64,000 nt of DNA from Taishania pollutisoli (GCF_014518315.1 NZ_JACVEL010000002.1:372001-436000); one strand, 5' to 3'. Shown: positions 9,135 through 18,058, numbered from the stretch's first letter. Numbers and translations: made by a program. Notes: generated by a model from the letters alone, not told the origin.

Positions 9135-9674
9135 ATGAACATGCATTGTCCTTATTTTTTGCTGATTGCGCTGGCCTTGACAGGATGCCGGGAAGCAATT
9201 CCCAATCGCGTTGATGATTCACAGGTGGAAAACACTGCTGTAATTACGGAAACACCGGAAGAAATTGCGGTTGATCTGAGTGACTATGAACAATTGATTC
9301 CGATAGAAATTGTTGATACAACTGCCCGAAACAGCTATGAGAAATACGGAATAGAATTTTCCGGTAATTGTTATGCATGTGATTTAGCCAGGATAGAACT
9401 ATCACAGCAACGGCTGACATTTATCAATGTCTGCGACGACAATGACCGGTATGAAATAAATGACATCTCCTGTGCAGCGGTTGGGAAGGAGATGCGTATC
9501 CGGGCAGACGCGTATGCGTTTACACTGATCAAAATTGACGATGCACCAGTGTATGAATTATCAATAACAGGAAAGAACCTGAAACTTGATAATAAACGAA
9601 TCGCGACATTTTATACACCAGCAAAGAAATTACATCTGTTTAAAGAACACGATTGCGGTGATTTCCAGGGATAA
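9135..9674 (+). CDS. Hypothetical lipoprotein
   Basis: A 179-aa predicted lipoprotein: a short n-region, a hydrophobic stretch and the lipobox L-T-G-C near residue 18. An upstream in-frame ATG at 9066 would add 23 residues that spoil the signal peptide, and a -7-like box (TAACTTCG, 9097-9104) sits between the two starts, so 9135 is preferred. The mature part is rich in acidic residues and has four further cysteines (for example C-Y-A-C). I recognise no family. It is probably anchored in the outer or inner membrane facing the periplasm. Confidence 0.65.
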   Translation: MNMHCPYFLLIALALTGCREAIPNRVDDSQVENTAVITETPEEIAVDLSDYEQLIPIEIVDTTARNSYEKYGIEFSGNCYACDLARIELSQQRLTFINVCDDNDRYEINDISCAAVGKEMRIRADAYAFTLIKIDDAPVYELSITGKNLKLDNKRIATFYTPAKKLHLFKEHDCGDFQG

Positions 9675-9710
9675 TTCCTGACATTTAATCCTAAGCAGAA
9701 CCATTTCCTC

Positions 9711-10526
9711 ATGAAGCCCTTGTCCGACATACAACACTTATATGCTCCCGTTCAGCCGACCGTTGATTCGTCTGATCAACCGGTGACATACACGGAATGG
9801 TTACCGGATGAACAACTGCGGCACGTTGTCTACTGTTATTGGCAACTTCACACAACCGGTGAACTTTCGAAGCCATTCAGCTACCGCGTTGTTGCTGATG
9901 GGTGTATTGATATCTATTTTGATTTGAATAATCCGATCGAAAGCTGTGTGATGGGATTTTGTGACCGGTTTACGGAGTTCCAACTCGGAAAAGCATTCAA
10001 TTACGTGGGAATACGTTTTTTTCCGACCATGTTCCCGCAATTGTTCCGTGTAAACGCACGTACATTGCGCAACCGTTCTGTGGATTTACATACCATTCTT
10101 CCCGAAGTCGCTGCATTTTTGTCGGATAACTTTCATACGCAGTTATCTCCTGCTGAGCTAAGGGCGTTATTCAATACCTATTTTGGTGATCGTACAACAA
10201 CTGTAGCGTTGGATGAGGACAATCGCTTGTACAAAGCCATGACACATATTCTGAAAAAATCGGGTGCTGTAGCAATCGAAAAAGAGTTAACAACAGGAAT
10301 CAGCTCCCGGCAGTTACGCCGCCTGTTCGATTATTACATTGGCACCACTCCCAAAACATTTTGCAAAGTCATTCGTTTTCAACGCACGATAACGAACGTC
10401 CCTTCCGGGCAATCCGTGATGGAAAGCAACGAGTTTTTTGATGTCGGGTACTACGACCAGGCACATTTTATCAAAGAATTCAGAACATTTTATGGAACAA
10501 CACCCGGGAAAGTCCCTGAACGGTGA
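9711..10526 (+). CDS. AraC family transcriptional regulator (DUF6597-type sensor)
   Basis: A 271-aa regulator with an N-terminal DUF6597-like domain (L-R-H-V-V-Y-C-Y-W near residue 38; V-A-D-G-C-I-D-I-Y-F-D) and a C-terminal AraC helix-turn-helix region (S-S-R-Q-L-R-R-L-F-D-Y-Y-I-G-T-T-P-K, then V-G-Y-Y-D-Q-A-H-F-I-K-E-F). It has the same architecture as the regulator at 15026-15934. It lies 36 nt after the lipoprotein gene and upstream of a VOC and a hydrolase gene, which are candidate targets; the effector is unknown. Confidence 0.87.
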   Translation: MKPLSDIQHLYAPVQPTVDSSDQPVTYTEWLPDEQLRHVVYCYWQLHTTGELSKPFSYRVVADGCIDIYFDLNNPIESCVMGFCDRFTEFQLGKAFNYVGIRFFPTMFPQLFRVNARTLRNRSVDLHTILPEVAAFLSDNFHTQLSPAELRALFNTYFGDRTTTVALDEDNRLYKAMTHILKKSGAVAIEKELTTGISSRQLRRLFDYYIGTTPKTFCKVIRFQRTITNVPSGQSVMESNEFFDVGYYDQAHFIKEFRTFYGTTPGKVPER

Positions 10527-10566
10527 TCTTGTCCGATTTTTACAATCCCGCAACAATCCGGTGCAC

Positions 10567-10574
10567 TACTTTTG
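10567..10574 (+). promoter_or_regulatory. -7 promoter box TACTTTTG
   Basis: Exact TAnnTTTG match 25 nt before the VOC protein start, giving it a promoter separate from the AraC gene. No clear -33 TTG at 19-21 bp was seen. Confidence 0.5.
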
Positions 10575-10599
10575 TTCATCGAATGAATAATCAATCGTT

Positions 10600-11067
10600 A
10601 TGATGAACAACTATCTGCTGTTGACAATCCTGTTCTTGGGTGCGTTCAATGGTTATTCTCAACCCTCAAAAGATGTAAAGACAATGAAATTAAATGCAGG
10701 AATTATTACTGAAAAGATCAGTGAAACAAAAACATTTTACATGGAAACACTCGGATTTGGAGTTACATTTGAAAACGAATTTTATTTGTTGCTGCATACT
10801 CCGAATCACGAGGCGGAGATTAGTTTTTTAACACCCGGACATCCGAGTCAGCAACCGGTTTTTCAGTCTCCCTTTCAAAACCAGGGAGTATACCTGACAC
10901 TGGAAGTGGATGATGTGGACAGCATGTATGCAGAGCTCTGCGAAAGGCAGGTTCCCATCGAAGTTGAACTGCGGGAAGAGCCCTGGGGAGACCGGCACTT
11001 TGCAATTATTGACCCCAACGGTATCGGGATTGATATTGTAACGTATTCACCGCCGGGAGAAGAGTAG
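10600..11067 (+). CDS. Exported VOC/glyoxalase-fold protein
   Basis: A 155-aa protein of the vicinal-oxygen-chelate (glyoxalase/bleomycin resistance) superfamily. After an N-terminal hydrophobic signal peptide (about residues 1-20, ending N-G-Y-S-Q) it carries one VOC module: I-I-T-E-K-I-S-E-T-K-T-F-Y at the start and F-A-I-I-D-P-N-G-I-G-I-D-I-V at the end. Most family members are cytoplasmic, so the signal peptide is unusual. Possible metal residues are the D/E positions of the terminal strands. No substrate can be assigned. ATG at 10603 is an equally good start. Confidence 0.8.
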   Translation: MMNNYLLLTILFLGAFNGYSQPSKDVKTMKLNAGIITEKISETKTFYMETLGFGVTFENEFYLLLHTPNHEAEISFLTPGHPSQQPVFQSPFQNQGVYLTLEVDDVDSMYAELCERQVPIEVELREEPWGDRHFAIIDPNGIGIDIVTYSPPGEE

Positions 11068-11110
11068 GTTATTTCCTTCGAAAACAGAGAGGGATGAAAA
11101 GAAAACGTTG

Positions 11111-11118
11111 TATCTTTG
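11111..11118 (+). promoter_or_regulatory. -7 promoter box TATCTTTG
   Basis: Exact TAnnTTTG match 31 nt before the serine hydrolase start. Confidence 0.55.
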
Positions 11119-11149
11119 AATCATTCGATCGGATCTCACAATTCAGCTA

Positions 11150-12211
11150 ATGAAACACGTTTTAGTCGTCTTTTCCTGTACAATTTCCCTGTTGTCAAAT
11201 GCACAACCTCAGTTAACACACAAAAATACCGGCGAGATGAACCGGGATGAAATGACTCGTTGGATACAACAAGAACAGGTCCCCGCGGTGGGAATCGCTT
11301 TTATTGAAAACGGTGTTATCAAGCAAACGGAGGTATTCGGCGAATTGGAAAACGGTGTACCCGCACCACTGAACACAATCTGGAATGTTGCCTCACTGAC
11401 AAAACCTGTAACGGCATTGGTCGCGCTTTTGTTGATTGACAAAGGCGAATGGAATCTGGATGAACCGGTTGCCCGTTATTACACGGATCCGGATCTGGCA
11501 GGGCATCCATACGCTCAAAAACTGACAACACGTATGATTTTGAGTCACCAGACAGGTTTTCCGAACTGGAGGTACCTGAATCCCGACGGAAAGCTCGGTT
11601 TTGATTTTGAACCGGGAACAGGTTACCAGTATTCCGGGGAAGGGTATGAATACCTGAGAAATGCATTGGAACAAAAATTTGGAAAAACATTGGATCAATT
11701 GGCCGATGCATTGATTTTTCAACCATTGAATATGACGGATACACATTTCTTCTGGGGACCGCAGGTGGATGAAAAACGGTTTGCCAAGTGGCACAATAGT
11801 ACGGGAGAACGTTATCCGACGAATAAGACCACTTCCGCAAACGGCGCGGACGACCTGCTCACAACGGTTGAGGAGTATGCTGCATTTATGGTGTGGGTAC
11901 TGAGCGGTGCCGGACTTTCCGAACGCCTGCAACAGGAGTTAACAGCCGACCAGGTACGTGTGAATGCCAGCAAGCACTTCGGGTTGGGGTGGTGCATTGA
12001 TGAAAAAATCAATGAAAATAACGATTTTGCACTGGTTCACGGCGGCAACGATATTGGCGTGAACACCATCGCATTTCTGATTCCGAAAACAAAAAACGGC
12101 TTGTTGATTTTTACCAATTCAGATAACGGAACAGCTGTTTTTGAGACCTTACTGGTGCAGTTTTTAGGACAAGACGGAGCAGGAATTCTGAGAGTGGAAA
12201 TGCAGGAATGA
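11150..12211 (+). CDS. Serine hydrolase, class C beta-lactamase/PBP-like fold
   Basis: A 353-aa exported protein of the beta-lactamase-related serine hydrolase family. It has a signal peptide (to about N-A-Q at residue 21), the nucleophile motif S-L-T-K in N-V-A-S-L-T-K-P-V (around residue 84) and a tyrosine motif in Q-Y-S-G-E-G-Y; the C-terminal triad is H-G-G in L-V-H-G-G-N-D. Family members include D-aminopeptidases, esterases and PBP-like carboxypeptidases, and most are not penicillinases. It probably acts in the periplasm. It converges on the minus-strand NAD(P)-binding gene. Confidence 0.88.
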   Translation: MKHVLVVFSCTISLLSNAQPQLTHKNTGEMNRDEMTRWIQQEQVPAVGIAFIENGVIKQTEVFGELENGVPAPLNTIWNVASLTKPVTALVALLLIDKGEWNLDEPVARYYTDPDLAGHPYAQKLTTRMILSHQTGFPNWRYLNPDGKLGFDFEPGTGYQYSGEGYEYLRNALEQKFGKTLDQLADALIFQPLNMTDTHFFWGPQVDEKRFAKWHNSTGERYPTNKTTSANGADDLLTTVEEYAAFMVWVLSGAGLSERLQQELTADQVRVNASKHFGLGWCIDEKINENNDFALVHGGNDIGVNTIAFLIPKTKNGLLIFTNSDNGTAVFETLLVQFLGQDGAGILRVEMQE

Positions 12212-12262
12212 GTGGCAGGGAATTCCATGCCATATATGCCAACAAAGGAATCTTTTCATCTT

Positions 12263-13003
12263 TCAGGGTTTTACATCAGGATTCGTTAACTGATTGTAGA
12301 TAACCGGCATTTTTCCTTTCCACTTTTCCCATACTTCTTTTTCAGCAACCAGAGATGCCATGAAATGGGCAACATTGATACGGCTGACTTTTCTGGGGTT
12401 GAATAAGCTATTCGTGGGAGAGATGCATGTTTCATATGATGATACGGTGTTTTCATTAGTCAAATTATCCGGACGTACAACAACCCATTGTATTTTTGGT
12501 TCCTTTTTTCCGATTTTTGTTCTTAAAAAATCAGCAGCCGCTTCATTGTCGCTATGAGGAGGTAAAAGCGTGCGAATGATGGTCATAACTATTTTTTGTG
12601 CAAAGGAAATCTTTTCGTGCAGATCCATGTTTCTGTAACCCACCGTATTCATCAAAACAAATTTCACAGGGGTACCCGGCTGTGTACTTAAAATAGCTTC
12701 ACAAAACAAACGAACAGTGTCAGCAACAAGTGTTTTCGGGTGACCGAAGATACCTTTCCAGGTCATATTGTGCCCCAGACAAAATGCGACGGAATCACAT
12801 GCTGTGAGGTGGTGAGCTGTTTCTTCAACACTCAGTTCTGTTATGTTTTTTCGAATGATAGTGATGCTGCCATGATTATTCCAACGGTTGGGAATATTAC
12901 TCGACGGGCGTATAATAATTTTTACGTTGTTTCCGGAGTTAATTAATTGTTCAACTAAGAGTTTTCCTGTTGCTCCACTTGCTCCGATGATTAATGTTGT
13001 CAT
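12263..13003 (-). CDS. NAD(P)-binding protein, atypical SDR
   Basis: A 246-aa single Rossmann-fold protein of the NAD(P)H-binding atypical SDR group. The N-terminus has I-I-G-A-S-G-A-T-G-K-L-L, the GxxGxxG dinucleotide motif; the internal V-K-F-V-L-M-N-T-V-G-Y and W-V-V-V-R-P-D-N-L-T blocks are typical. It lacks a YxxxK catalytic pair, as usual for this group, so it may be a redox sensor or quinone/flavin reductase-like protein rather than a classic dehydrogenase. It is not in an operon. Confidence 0.8.
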   Translation of the reverse strand: MTTLIIGASGATGKLLVEQLINSGNNVKIIIRPSSNIPNRWNNHGSITIIRKNITELSVEETAHHLTACDSVAFCLGHNMTWKGIFGHPKTLVADTVRLFCEAILSTQPGTPVKFVLMNTVGYRNMDLHEKISFAQKIVMTIIRTLLPPHSDNEAAADFLRTKIGKKEPKIQWVVVRPDNLTNENTVSSYETCISPTNSLFNPRKVSRINVAHFMASLVAEKEVWEKWKGKMPVIYNQLTNPDVKP

Positions 13004-13301
13004 ATTTTTTCTGTTGGTTACTCTGGTTGTTTTACTATTAAATCCCTGTATTCTAACGTGATTGACGCACGGGGGGCAGTCCGAAAATAGTTTATTTTAT
13101 TTTTTACAACGAATTGCAGGGATGTGTTCAACAAGTGCAACCCGATAAACATACTGAGACGGATTACGAAAATGTATGGGGTGTTTTCATTGATATTGTA
13201 CTTGTTTTTACGTAATTTGTACTTCTTTTGGATGCATTTCTTGTACCGGGTGTTTACATTGTTTTTTTCGGAAACAAAAGTATTGTTTTCCAATTGACAA
13301 G

Positions 13302-13371
13302 AATTGTATCAAAGCGACATTTCGTTTTTTGGGTGATTCGCAAAGCTGTATGGTGTCGTTTTGGTACAATT
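13302..13371. repeat. Inverted repeat, 18-bp arms with 34-bp loop
   Basis: Arms at 13302-13319 and 13354-13371 are complementary at 16 of 18 positions (AATTGTAtCAAAgCGACA against the reverse complement with c and a). It lies 20 bp upstream of the -7 box at 13391. It could be an operator or the remnant of a small element; no T-run follows, so it is not an obvious terminator. Confidence 0.5.
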
Positions 13372-13390
13372 TTGAAACAAACAGAAATCA

Positions 13391-13398
13391 TAACTTTG
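13391..13398 (+). promoter_or_regulatory. -7 promoter box TAACTTTG
   Basis: Exact TAnnTTTG match; a TTTG at 13371-13374 lies 16 bp upstream, slightly closer than the usual 19-21 bp. Confidence 0.5.
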
Positions 13399-13462
13399 AA
13401 AATAATCATGGTGGTGTCATAACTATTTAAAATCAAAAGACATTATCAAACAGAATTAGCTT

Positions 13463-14968
13463 ATGAAACATACAATTTTAGTTTTCTTCCTGTTGGTTTG
13501 GGTAACAACCTTCGGTCAGAGCCAAACAAGGCGGGTTTTGTTCCTGGGGAATAGTTACACGTATGTAAACGACCTGCCTCAGATGATTGCAGATTTGGCA
13601 TTGAGTACAGGTGATGTGTTGATATATGACAGCCATTTAATCGGGGGATATACATTAGAGGATCATTCTACCGATCCGACTTCGTTAAACAAAATTTTGT
13701 CCGGTAATTGGGATTATATTGTCCTGCAGGAACAGAGCCAGCGACCTGCTTTTATTAATCCTGTAGGTTTTATGGGCGGCTTCATGGAACTGAAGAATTA
13801 TATTACATCCAACAAACCCTGTGCGCAAATTACTTCGTTTATGACCTGGGGGCATCAAAACGGAGATGCGCAAAATTGCCCGGCAAATCCCGCTGTTTGT
13901 ACATACATCGGGATGCAGAATCTGATAACAGAGAGGTACATGGAGTTCTCTGACTTCTTTGAATCAGAAGTTACTCCTGTAGGGACAGTTTGGAAGTACA
14001 TGAGAGAGCATTACCCGGCAATCAATTTGTATCAACCCGATGAAAGTCACCCGTCTTTGGCCGGCTCTTATCTTGCGGCATGTTGCTTTTACACTTCACT
14101 ATTCCGAAAAGATCCGACCTTGATTACGAATAACTCAGGACTGGATGCCAACACCGCGACGAATATCCGAAATGTAACAAAATTATTGGTGTATGATGAA
14201 CAGCCGGACTGGTATATCGGTAGGTATATTCCTCATTCAAATTTTAATTACGTAATAGGGGAGGGGCAGAATGAGGTTTTGATCAATAGTCACACCCCGA
14301 CGTACAGAGATAGTTTTAGCTGGGATTTCGGAGACGGCGCTACTGCTACTACACTGCTACCTACGCATAGTTACGCTGCCGACGGATTGTATACGATCTC
14401 ACTTACTTCTTATCAATGTTACCTCGGTGAACTGTTGGAATCAGTTTTTACCCGTACTGTTCGTTTTTGTGCACATACCAATACCATTTCACCGGATCTC
14501 ATTTTATGCCCGGGTGAGACGGACACACTTTGGACACAACCTGCCGACAGCTATCAATGGTATGACGACTCAGGGAATCCGGTCGCTGGTGCTACGAATC
14601 AATCTCTGATTGCTATAGCCGGGGGATCATACAGTGTGTTGACTACGATTGACGGTTGTGCGGAAATGTCTGTGCAAATCTTTGTAGATATGTACCTGGA
14701 TAACCCGGATTGTAGTTTGGGAATTGTCGATAAACCCAACGATAGTGAGATAACGGTTTTTCCTAACCCTGTTGGTGAGGAGTTTTATATCCGAACAAAC
14801 AGGCCAATTAACACAATTGCGGTCAATGATGTAGCAGGTAAACAAGTACATGTTTTGCAAATTTCACCAACTGTTTTCAATGTTTCAGGTTTGGTGAAGG
14901 GGATTTATTTGTTGAACATCACGTTGGAAAACGGGCAGAGTGTTTCGACAAAATTCATCAAACAATAA
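13463..14968 (+). CDS. Secreted SGNH/DUF4886-like protein with PKD domain and T9SS tail
   Basis: A 501-aa secreted protein. Order of parts: signal peptide (about 1-18); an SGNH-hydrolase-like domain starting V-L-F-L-G-N-S-Y-T, the GDSL-like nucleophile block, with W-D-Y-I-V-L-Q-E-Q-S and D-E-S-H-P-S-L-A-G-S-Y supplying the probable Asp/His region (about 25-230); a PKD domain (F-S-W-D-F-G-D-G-A-T-A about 285-320); an Ig-like linker; and a C-terminal type A sorting domain with V-F-P-N-P-V and G-I-Y-L-L-N-I. It is predicted to be exported by T9SS and to act on a carbohydrate or ester outside the cell; the substrate is unknown. Confidence 0.83.
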   Translation: MKHTILVFFLLVWVTTFGQSQTRRVLFLGNSYTYVNDLPQMIADLALSTGDVLIYDSHLIGGYTLEDHSTDPTSLNKILSGNWDYIVLQEQSQRPAFINPVGFMGGFMELKNYITSNKPCAQITSFMTWGHQNGDAQNCPANPAVCTYIGMQNLITERYMEFSDFFESEVTPVGTVWKYMREHYPAINLYQPDESHPSLAGSYLAACCFYTSLFRKDPTLITNNSGLDANTATNIRNVTKLLVYDEQPDWYIGRYIPHSNFNYVIGEGQNEVLINSHTPTYRDSFSWDFGDGATATTLLPTHSYAADGLYTISLTSYQCYLGELLESVFTRTVRFCAHTNTISPDLILCPGETDTLWTQPADSYQWYDDSGNPVAGATNQSLIAIAGGSYSVLTTIDGCAEMSVQIFVDMYLDNPDCSLGIVDKPNDSEITVFPNPVGEEFYIRTNRPINTIAVNDVAGKQVHVLQISPTVFNVSGLVKGIYLLNITLENGQSVSTKFIKQ

Positions 14969-15025
14969 AGTGGTATTTTCCGCAGAAACCGGTTAAAATC
15001 ATTGCATCGATATTCAGGTAGCTCA

Positions 15026-15934
15026 TTATTCCGGGTAAATGAAGGAGGCGCTTTCGGAGCCCAACGATTGATTCCGGAGAAAGTCAGAAGGGGAAATCCC
15101 GGAGAATAATTTAAAATCGTGGATAAAATGAGATTGGTCGGCATATCCTGCGTCATATCCCACACGGGTAAGGTCACCATAACATGCGGTGGACAAAGCG
15201 TGTAGTGACTTTTCAAACTTTGCTAATCGTGTAAATTTACGGGCAGAAATGCCGACGCTTTGTTTAAATCTACGCTGTAACTGACGTTCAGATATATTGT
15301 GATACTTTGCAATAGCTGCTAATTTGATCTCATTATCCGGGATTCCGTGCGCATTTCCGCAAAACAGTTGCTCAATAATCGGATCTGATTTCCCAATAGT
15401 CACTTTTTCATAGAAGTACCGGTGAAGTACAGCGACTCGCTCCTCGTGGCTTTTTGAATTGATCAATAAATGGGTTATTTCCTCTTTTTCCAACAACTGA
15501 ATATCGGGAGTTTGATCGGTCAATTGAGCAGCATCCAGTCTGAAGAAAGTATGCAATGCATGCGGATGAAAACTAACTCCGAAATGAGAGAACCGACTGT
15601 CCCAAAATGTATCTGTAGGTAGGGTGTCGATGCCACTTAAATAACAGATGGGTTTGGTCGTTCCGTTGGTCTCCGTTATGAATGATGAAGAAGTAATGTC
15701 CTGGAAAATAAGTCTGGGATAGCGGTCAGCAAACGAACGGATGTGTAAGGTTTGAATTTCAGGAGTATATACATCATAACTCCAAAAGTACCGAATCCAG
15801 TTCCTGAGCAAGGGATGTACATGGTAGTGTTTGTAGTTCATCACATTCATTGGTTTATACACGTGAATGATTTGTCCTAAGTTTACGCATTGATCCGTTT
15901 TTTTTTGAATGTTCGTAATTAAGCTGTGATTCAC
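15026..15934 (-). CDS. AraC family transcriptional regulator (DUF6597-type sensor)
   Basis: A 302-aa regulator with the same two-part design as the one at 9711-10526: an N-terminal sensor domain (L-L-R-N-W-I-R-Y-F-W; Y-P-R-L-I-F-Q-D-I) and a C-terminal AraC DNA-binding domain (I-S-E-R-Q-L-Q-R-R-F-K-Q-S-V-G-I-S, then V-G-Y-D-A-G-Y-A-D-Q-S-H-F-I-H-D-F). An internal ATG at 15850 would remove a 28-residue N-terminal extension that the family lacks, so the true start may be there. Targets and effector are unknown. Confidence 0.85.
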   Translation of the reverse strand: MNHSLITNIQKKTDQCVNLGQIIHVYKPMNVMNYKHYHVHPLLRNWIRYFWSYDVYTPEIQTLHIRSFADRYPRLIFQDITSSSFITETNGTTKPICYLSGIDTLPTDTFWDSRFSHFGVSFHPHALHTFFRLDAAQLTDQTPDIQLLEKEEITHLLINSKSHEERVAVLHRYFYEKVTIGKSDPIIEQLFCGNAHGIPDNEIKLAAIAKYHNISERQLQRRFKQSVGISARKFTRLAKFEKSLHALSTACYGDLTRVGYDAGYADQSHFIHDFKLFSGISPSDFLRNQSLGSESASFIYPE

Positions 15935-16039
15935 TTGTATTGACTAAAATAACGGTACATAGTAGATATTGTTGTACATTCAGCAGAAATTACTGATAAG
16001 TACTCTATTTAAACGTGAGTATGAATTGTTTCAGTTGAA

Positions 16040-16588
16040 ATGAGAGATTTTATTTACATAGGGAATGACAGGGTTTTATACGGACAAGCAACATTGAGCA
16101 AAGACAATGAGCTTGTTGATAATACATCCGAGCCTTTATCTGAAATTTTAATGAAAGATATCAGGCTAATGCTATTTGACTTGAAAAGAAACGAAGTCCT
16201 GATAAAATGTATCAACCGCTCTGAGTACTTAATTAATGTTGATCGAGGGCAATCACTAACCCAGTTAAAAAATGATATCCTCACCGCATACCCTGGAGCC
16301 GAGGTTTTCGACGAAAATTCTACTCTTTTCTATTTAATGCGGAAACCCATTTTTGCCATTTTTTTGATATTCATATTGCTTATTATCGTTGGCGCAGCAG
16401 GTAAAAACGGCTATAAGTCTGGCGCAAGTATGAAGGTGAATGCAGTAACCGATGTAGTGAACGGAATGTCAGCACTGGATACAAAGAATTTAGTCATTGT
16501 ATTCGCAGTGCTGCTTTCCCTTCCTATGATAAGAATCTTTTGGCTTTTTCGCAACGTAAAGCGCAAAACAATAATTAAGTTTCATTGA
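16040..16588 (+). CDS. Hypothetical membrane protein
   Basis: A 182-aa protein of unknown family. The first 105 residues are soluble and charged. Two hydrophobic segments follow (about 108-124, I-F-A-I-F-L-I-F-I-L-L-I-I-V; and about 155-172), separated by a small loop, with a basic C-terminus. This suggests a PH-like or cytoplasmic N-domain tethered by a membrane hairpin. It stands alone between a regulator and a secreted nuclease gene. Confidence 0.55.
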   Translation: MRDFIYIGNDRVLYGQATLSKDNELVDNTSEPLSEILMKDIRLMLFDLKRNEVLIKCINRSEYLINVDRGQSLTQLKNDILTAYPGAEVFDENSTLFYLMRKPIFAIFLIFILLIIVGAAGKNGYKSGASMKVNAVTDVVNGMSALDTKNLVIVFAVLLSLPMIRIFWLFRNVKRKTIIKFH

Positions 16589-16852
16589 AATTCTACCGTC
16601 ACAACGTATAAATTTATGGAAACATGAGCTTACATAACCCTTAACATAATATTCAAGGACGATGTGCAGTTAAGCAAAAAAGGCCATCTTAATTTTGATT
16701 TTTTTGCTTAAAATAAAACTAACGTAATTGTAAACTTCCTTATTTGCCCGAATCGCTATAAATACGTTCTGTTGTTATTCTCAACAATTGAGTAGGTTAA
16801 TATGTGTATGTCCGATCATTCGACCGACAACACATACAGTAAGTCCATCAAA
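16589..16852. other. Intergenic region, 264 bp, with inverted repeats
   Basis: Convergent gap between the small membrane protein and the EEP nuclease. It contains a perfect 12-bp inverted repeat (16670-16681/16700-16711) and an imperfect dyad near 16803-16838 (GTATGT...ACATAC) just after the nuclease stop. No gene is apparent. Confidence 0.5.
16670..16711. repeat. Perfect 12-bp inverted repeat, possible terminator
   Basis: TTAAGCAAAAAA at 16670-16681 pairs exactly with TTTTTTGCTTAA at 16700-16711 across an 18-nt loop. The stem is AT-rich. It is placed about 80 bp after the membrane protein stop and could end transcription from either side. Confidence 0.5.
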
Positions 16853-18001
16853 TTACCGCACAAATTTATAGGTTTTTGTACCTGCTTTTAGCTGTAAAGC
16901 GGCGATATACATTCCCTGGGGAAGGTGATCAACCGGAATTTCTAATTGCCCGGCCTGTTTTTCAAACTGTCCTGTTTTTGTGCCGTCAACAGCATAAATT
17001 TCAACGCTTCCTTCCCAGTCGCCTAAAACAAAAACAGTTTTTCGATCTGCAGTAACTGCGAATAACTGCTCATCGATCAGTTGTGATTGCAGCCCCAGCG
17101 ACTGAATGTTGTCCAAATGGAAAGCCGAAATAACCGGGTAGTGATCGGAGGTGTTCTGCGAAAAATTACTGATATAGGTTGGCATCATGTCGAGAACCTT
17201 TGCAGATGAAGGAATATAATCAGCGGTCAATGGGGTGGTTACCATAATGTGGTCGAGAAAGGAACCGCTATAGAATGCATAGGAAGTTTTTCCGGCATCA
17301 CTGAGTGCTTTTGTAGGGAAGAAATAGTCATCGGGATAATCCAGGAGGATTTGAAAGGGTGTTTCAATACCATTGAAGGTTGATTGGTCCAAATCATCAT
17401 TCCAGTCACCTAACACAATCGTTTTTTTATCTTTTCGGATGAAATCCATGTAATTCTTTAAAGCAGTTACAGCTCCTTTTCTTCTGTCGTAGGATTCCTG
17501 ATCTGCAAACGCTTTCAGATGAATGACAATGGCATAAATTGTATCGGGAGCAATAAATGATTTCGTTTTTAAGATAACTTCTAACGGCGGGCGACTTGCA
17601 AAGTCATAGTTGAAGCTGGATGAAGTCAGAATGTGTTGACTTGAAATCACTTCAAACATATCTTTTTTATAAAACAAAGCTGTTTTTTGTGTTTGATTAT
17701 AAGTTGCCAATACACCTTTGTATTGCGGTAGATCGGTCAGAAGCTGCTGGTATGCTAAATAGTTTGACATTTCAGTAAATCCCCAAAGATCTATATCCGT
17801 GTTGTTGACAACCTGTTTGATATTGTTGAATTGTAATTGCTCATTGGTCGGACCATACTCTGTGCTACCAAACCATTCCAGATTCCAACATCCCACATCG
17901 AGCAGGGTATCGCTCCCATATTGGGGTACTTGTGAAACTGCAGCGAAAAAAGATGCCAGGAAAAGATGGAGTACGATAACTGTTTGTTTTATGTTCGCCA
18001 T
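16853..18001 (-). CDS. Secreted endonuclease/exonuclease/phosphatase with T9SS tail
   Basis: A 382-aa secreted EEP-superfamily hydrolase. After a signal peptide (about 1-23, ending A-V-S-Q) come the catalytic blocks C-W-N-L-E-W-F (metal-binding Glu), V-I-H-L-K-A, L-G-D-W-N-D-D (Asp/Asn) and the C-terminal S-D-H-Y-P-V (Asp-His pair), all intact. Residues about 310-382 form a type A T9SS sorting domain (V-E-I-Y-A-V-D-G-T, G-M-Y-I-A-A-L). It probably degrades extracellular nucleic acids or phosphodiesters outside the cell. Confidence 0.88.
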   Translation of the reverse strand: MANIKQTVIVLHLFLASFFAAVSQVPQYGSDTLLDVGCWNLEWFGSTEYGPTNEQLQFNNIKQVVNNTDIDLWGFTEMSNYLAYQQLLTDLPQYKGVLATYNQTQKTALFYKKDMFEVISSQHILTSSSFNYDFASRPPLEVILKTKSFIAPDTIYAIVIHLKAFADQESYDRRKGAVTALKNYMDFIRKDKKTIVLGDWNDDLDQSTFNGIETPFQILLDYPDDYFFPTKALSDAGKTSYAFYSGSFLDHIMVTTPLTADYIPSSAKVLDMMPTYISNFSQNTSDHYPVISAFHLDNIQSLGLQSQLIDEQLFAVTADRKTVFVLGDWEGSVEIYAVDGTKTGQFEKQAGQLEIPVDHLPQGMYIAALQLKAGTKTYKFVR

Positions 18002-18033
18002 TTAATGAAGTTAAAAAAAACATTCTAAACAAA

Positions 18034-18058
18034 AAAGGACGGTTTATAACCGTCCTTT
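18034..18058 (-). terminator. Rho-independent terminator after tRNA-Arg
   Basis: An 11-bp perfect stem (18034-18044 with 18048-18058, loop TAT) is followed on the minus strand by a T-run. It begins one base beyond the tRNA 3' end, so the tRNA is its direct substrate. Confidence 0.85.

Larger units (their letters stand above)
13004..13462. other. Intergenic region, 459 bp, AT-rich
   Basis: This gap between divergent genes has no convincing coding sequence: open frames on both strands lack family signals. It contains an 18-bp imperfect inverted repeat (13302-13319 and 13354-13371), and a -7 box TAACTTTG at 13391-13398 that would drive the downstream SGNH/PKD gene with a leader of about 65 nt. 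Confidence 0.6.

Noticed and set aside
12214-12240. Near-palindrome (TGGCAGGGAATTCCATGCCA) after the serine hydrolase gene
   Set aside because: Short, no T-run and imperfect; not strong enough to call a terminator or recombination site.
13018-13293. 91-codon minus-strand open frame in the intergenic region
   Set aside because: AT-rich, Lys/Asn-heavy, no signal or domain; most likely noise in an AT-rich gap.
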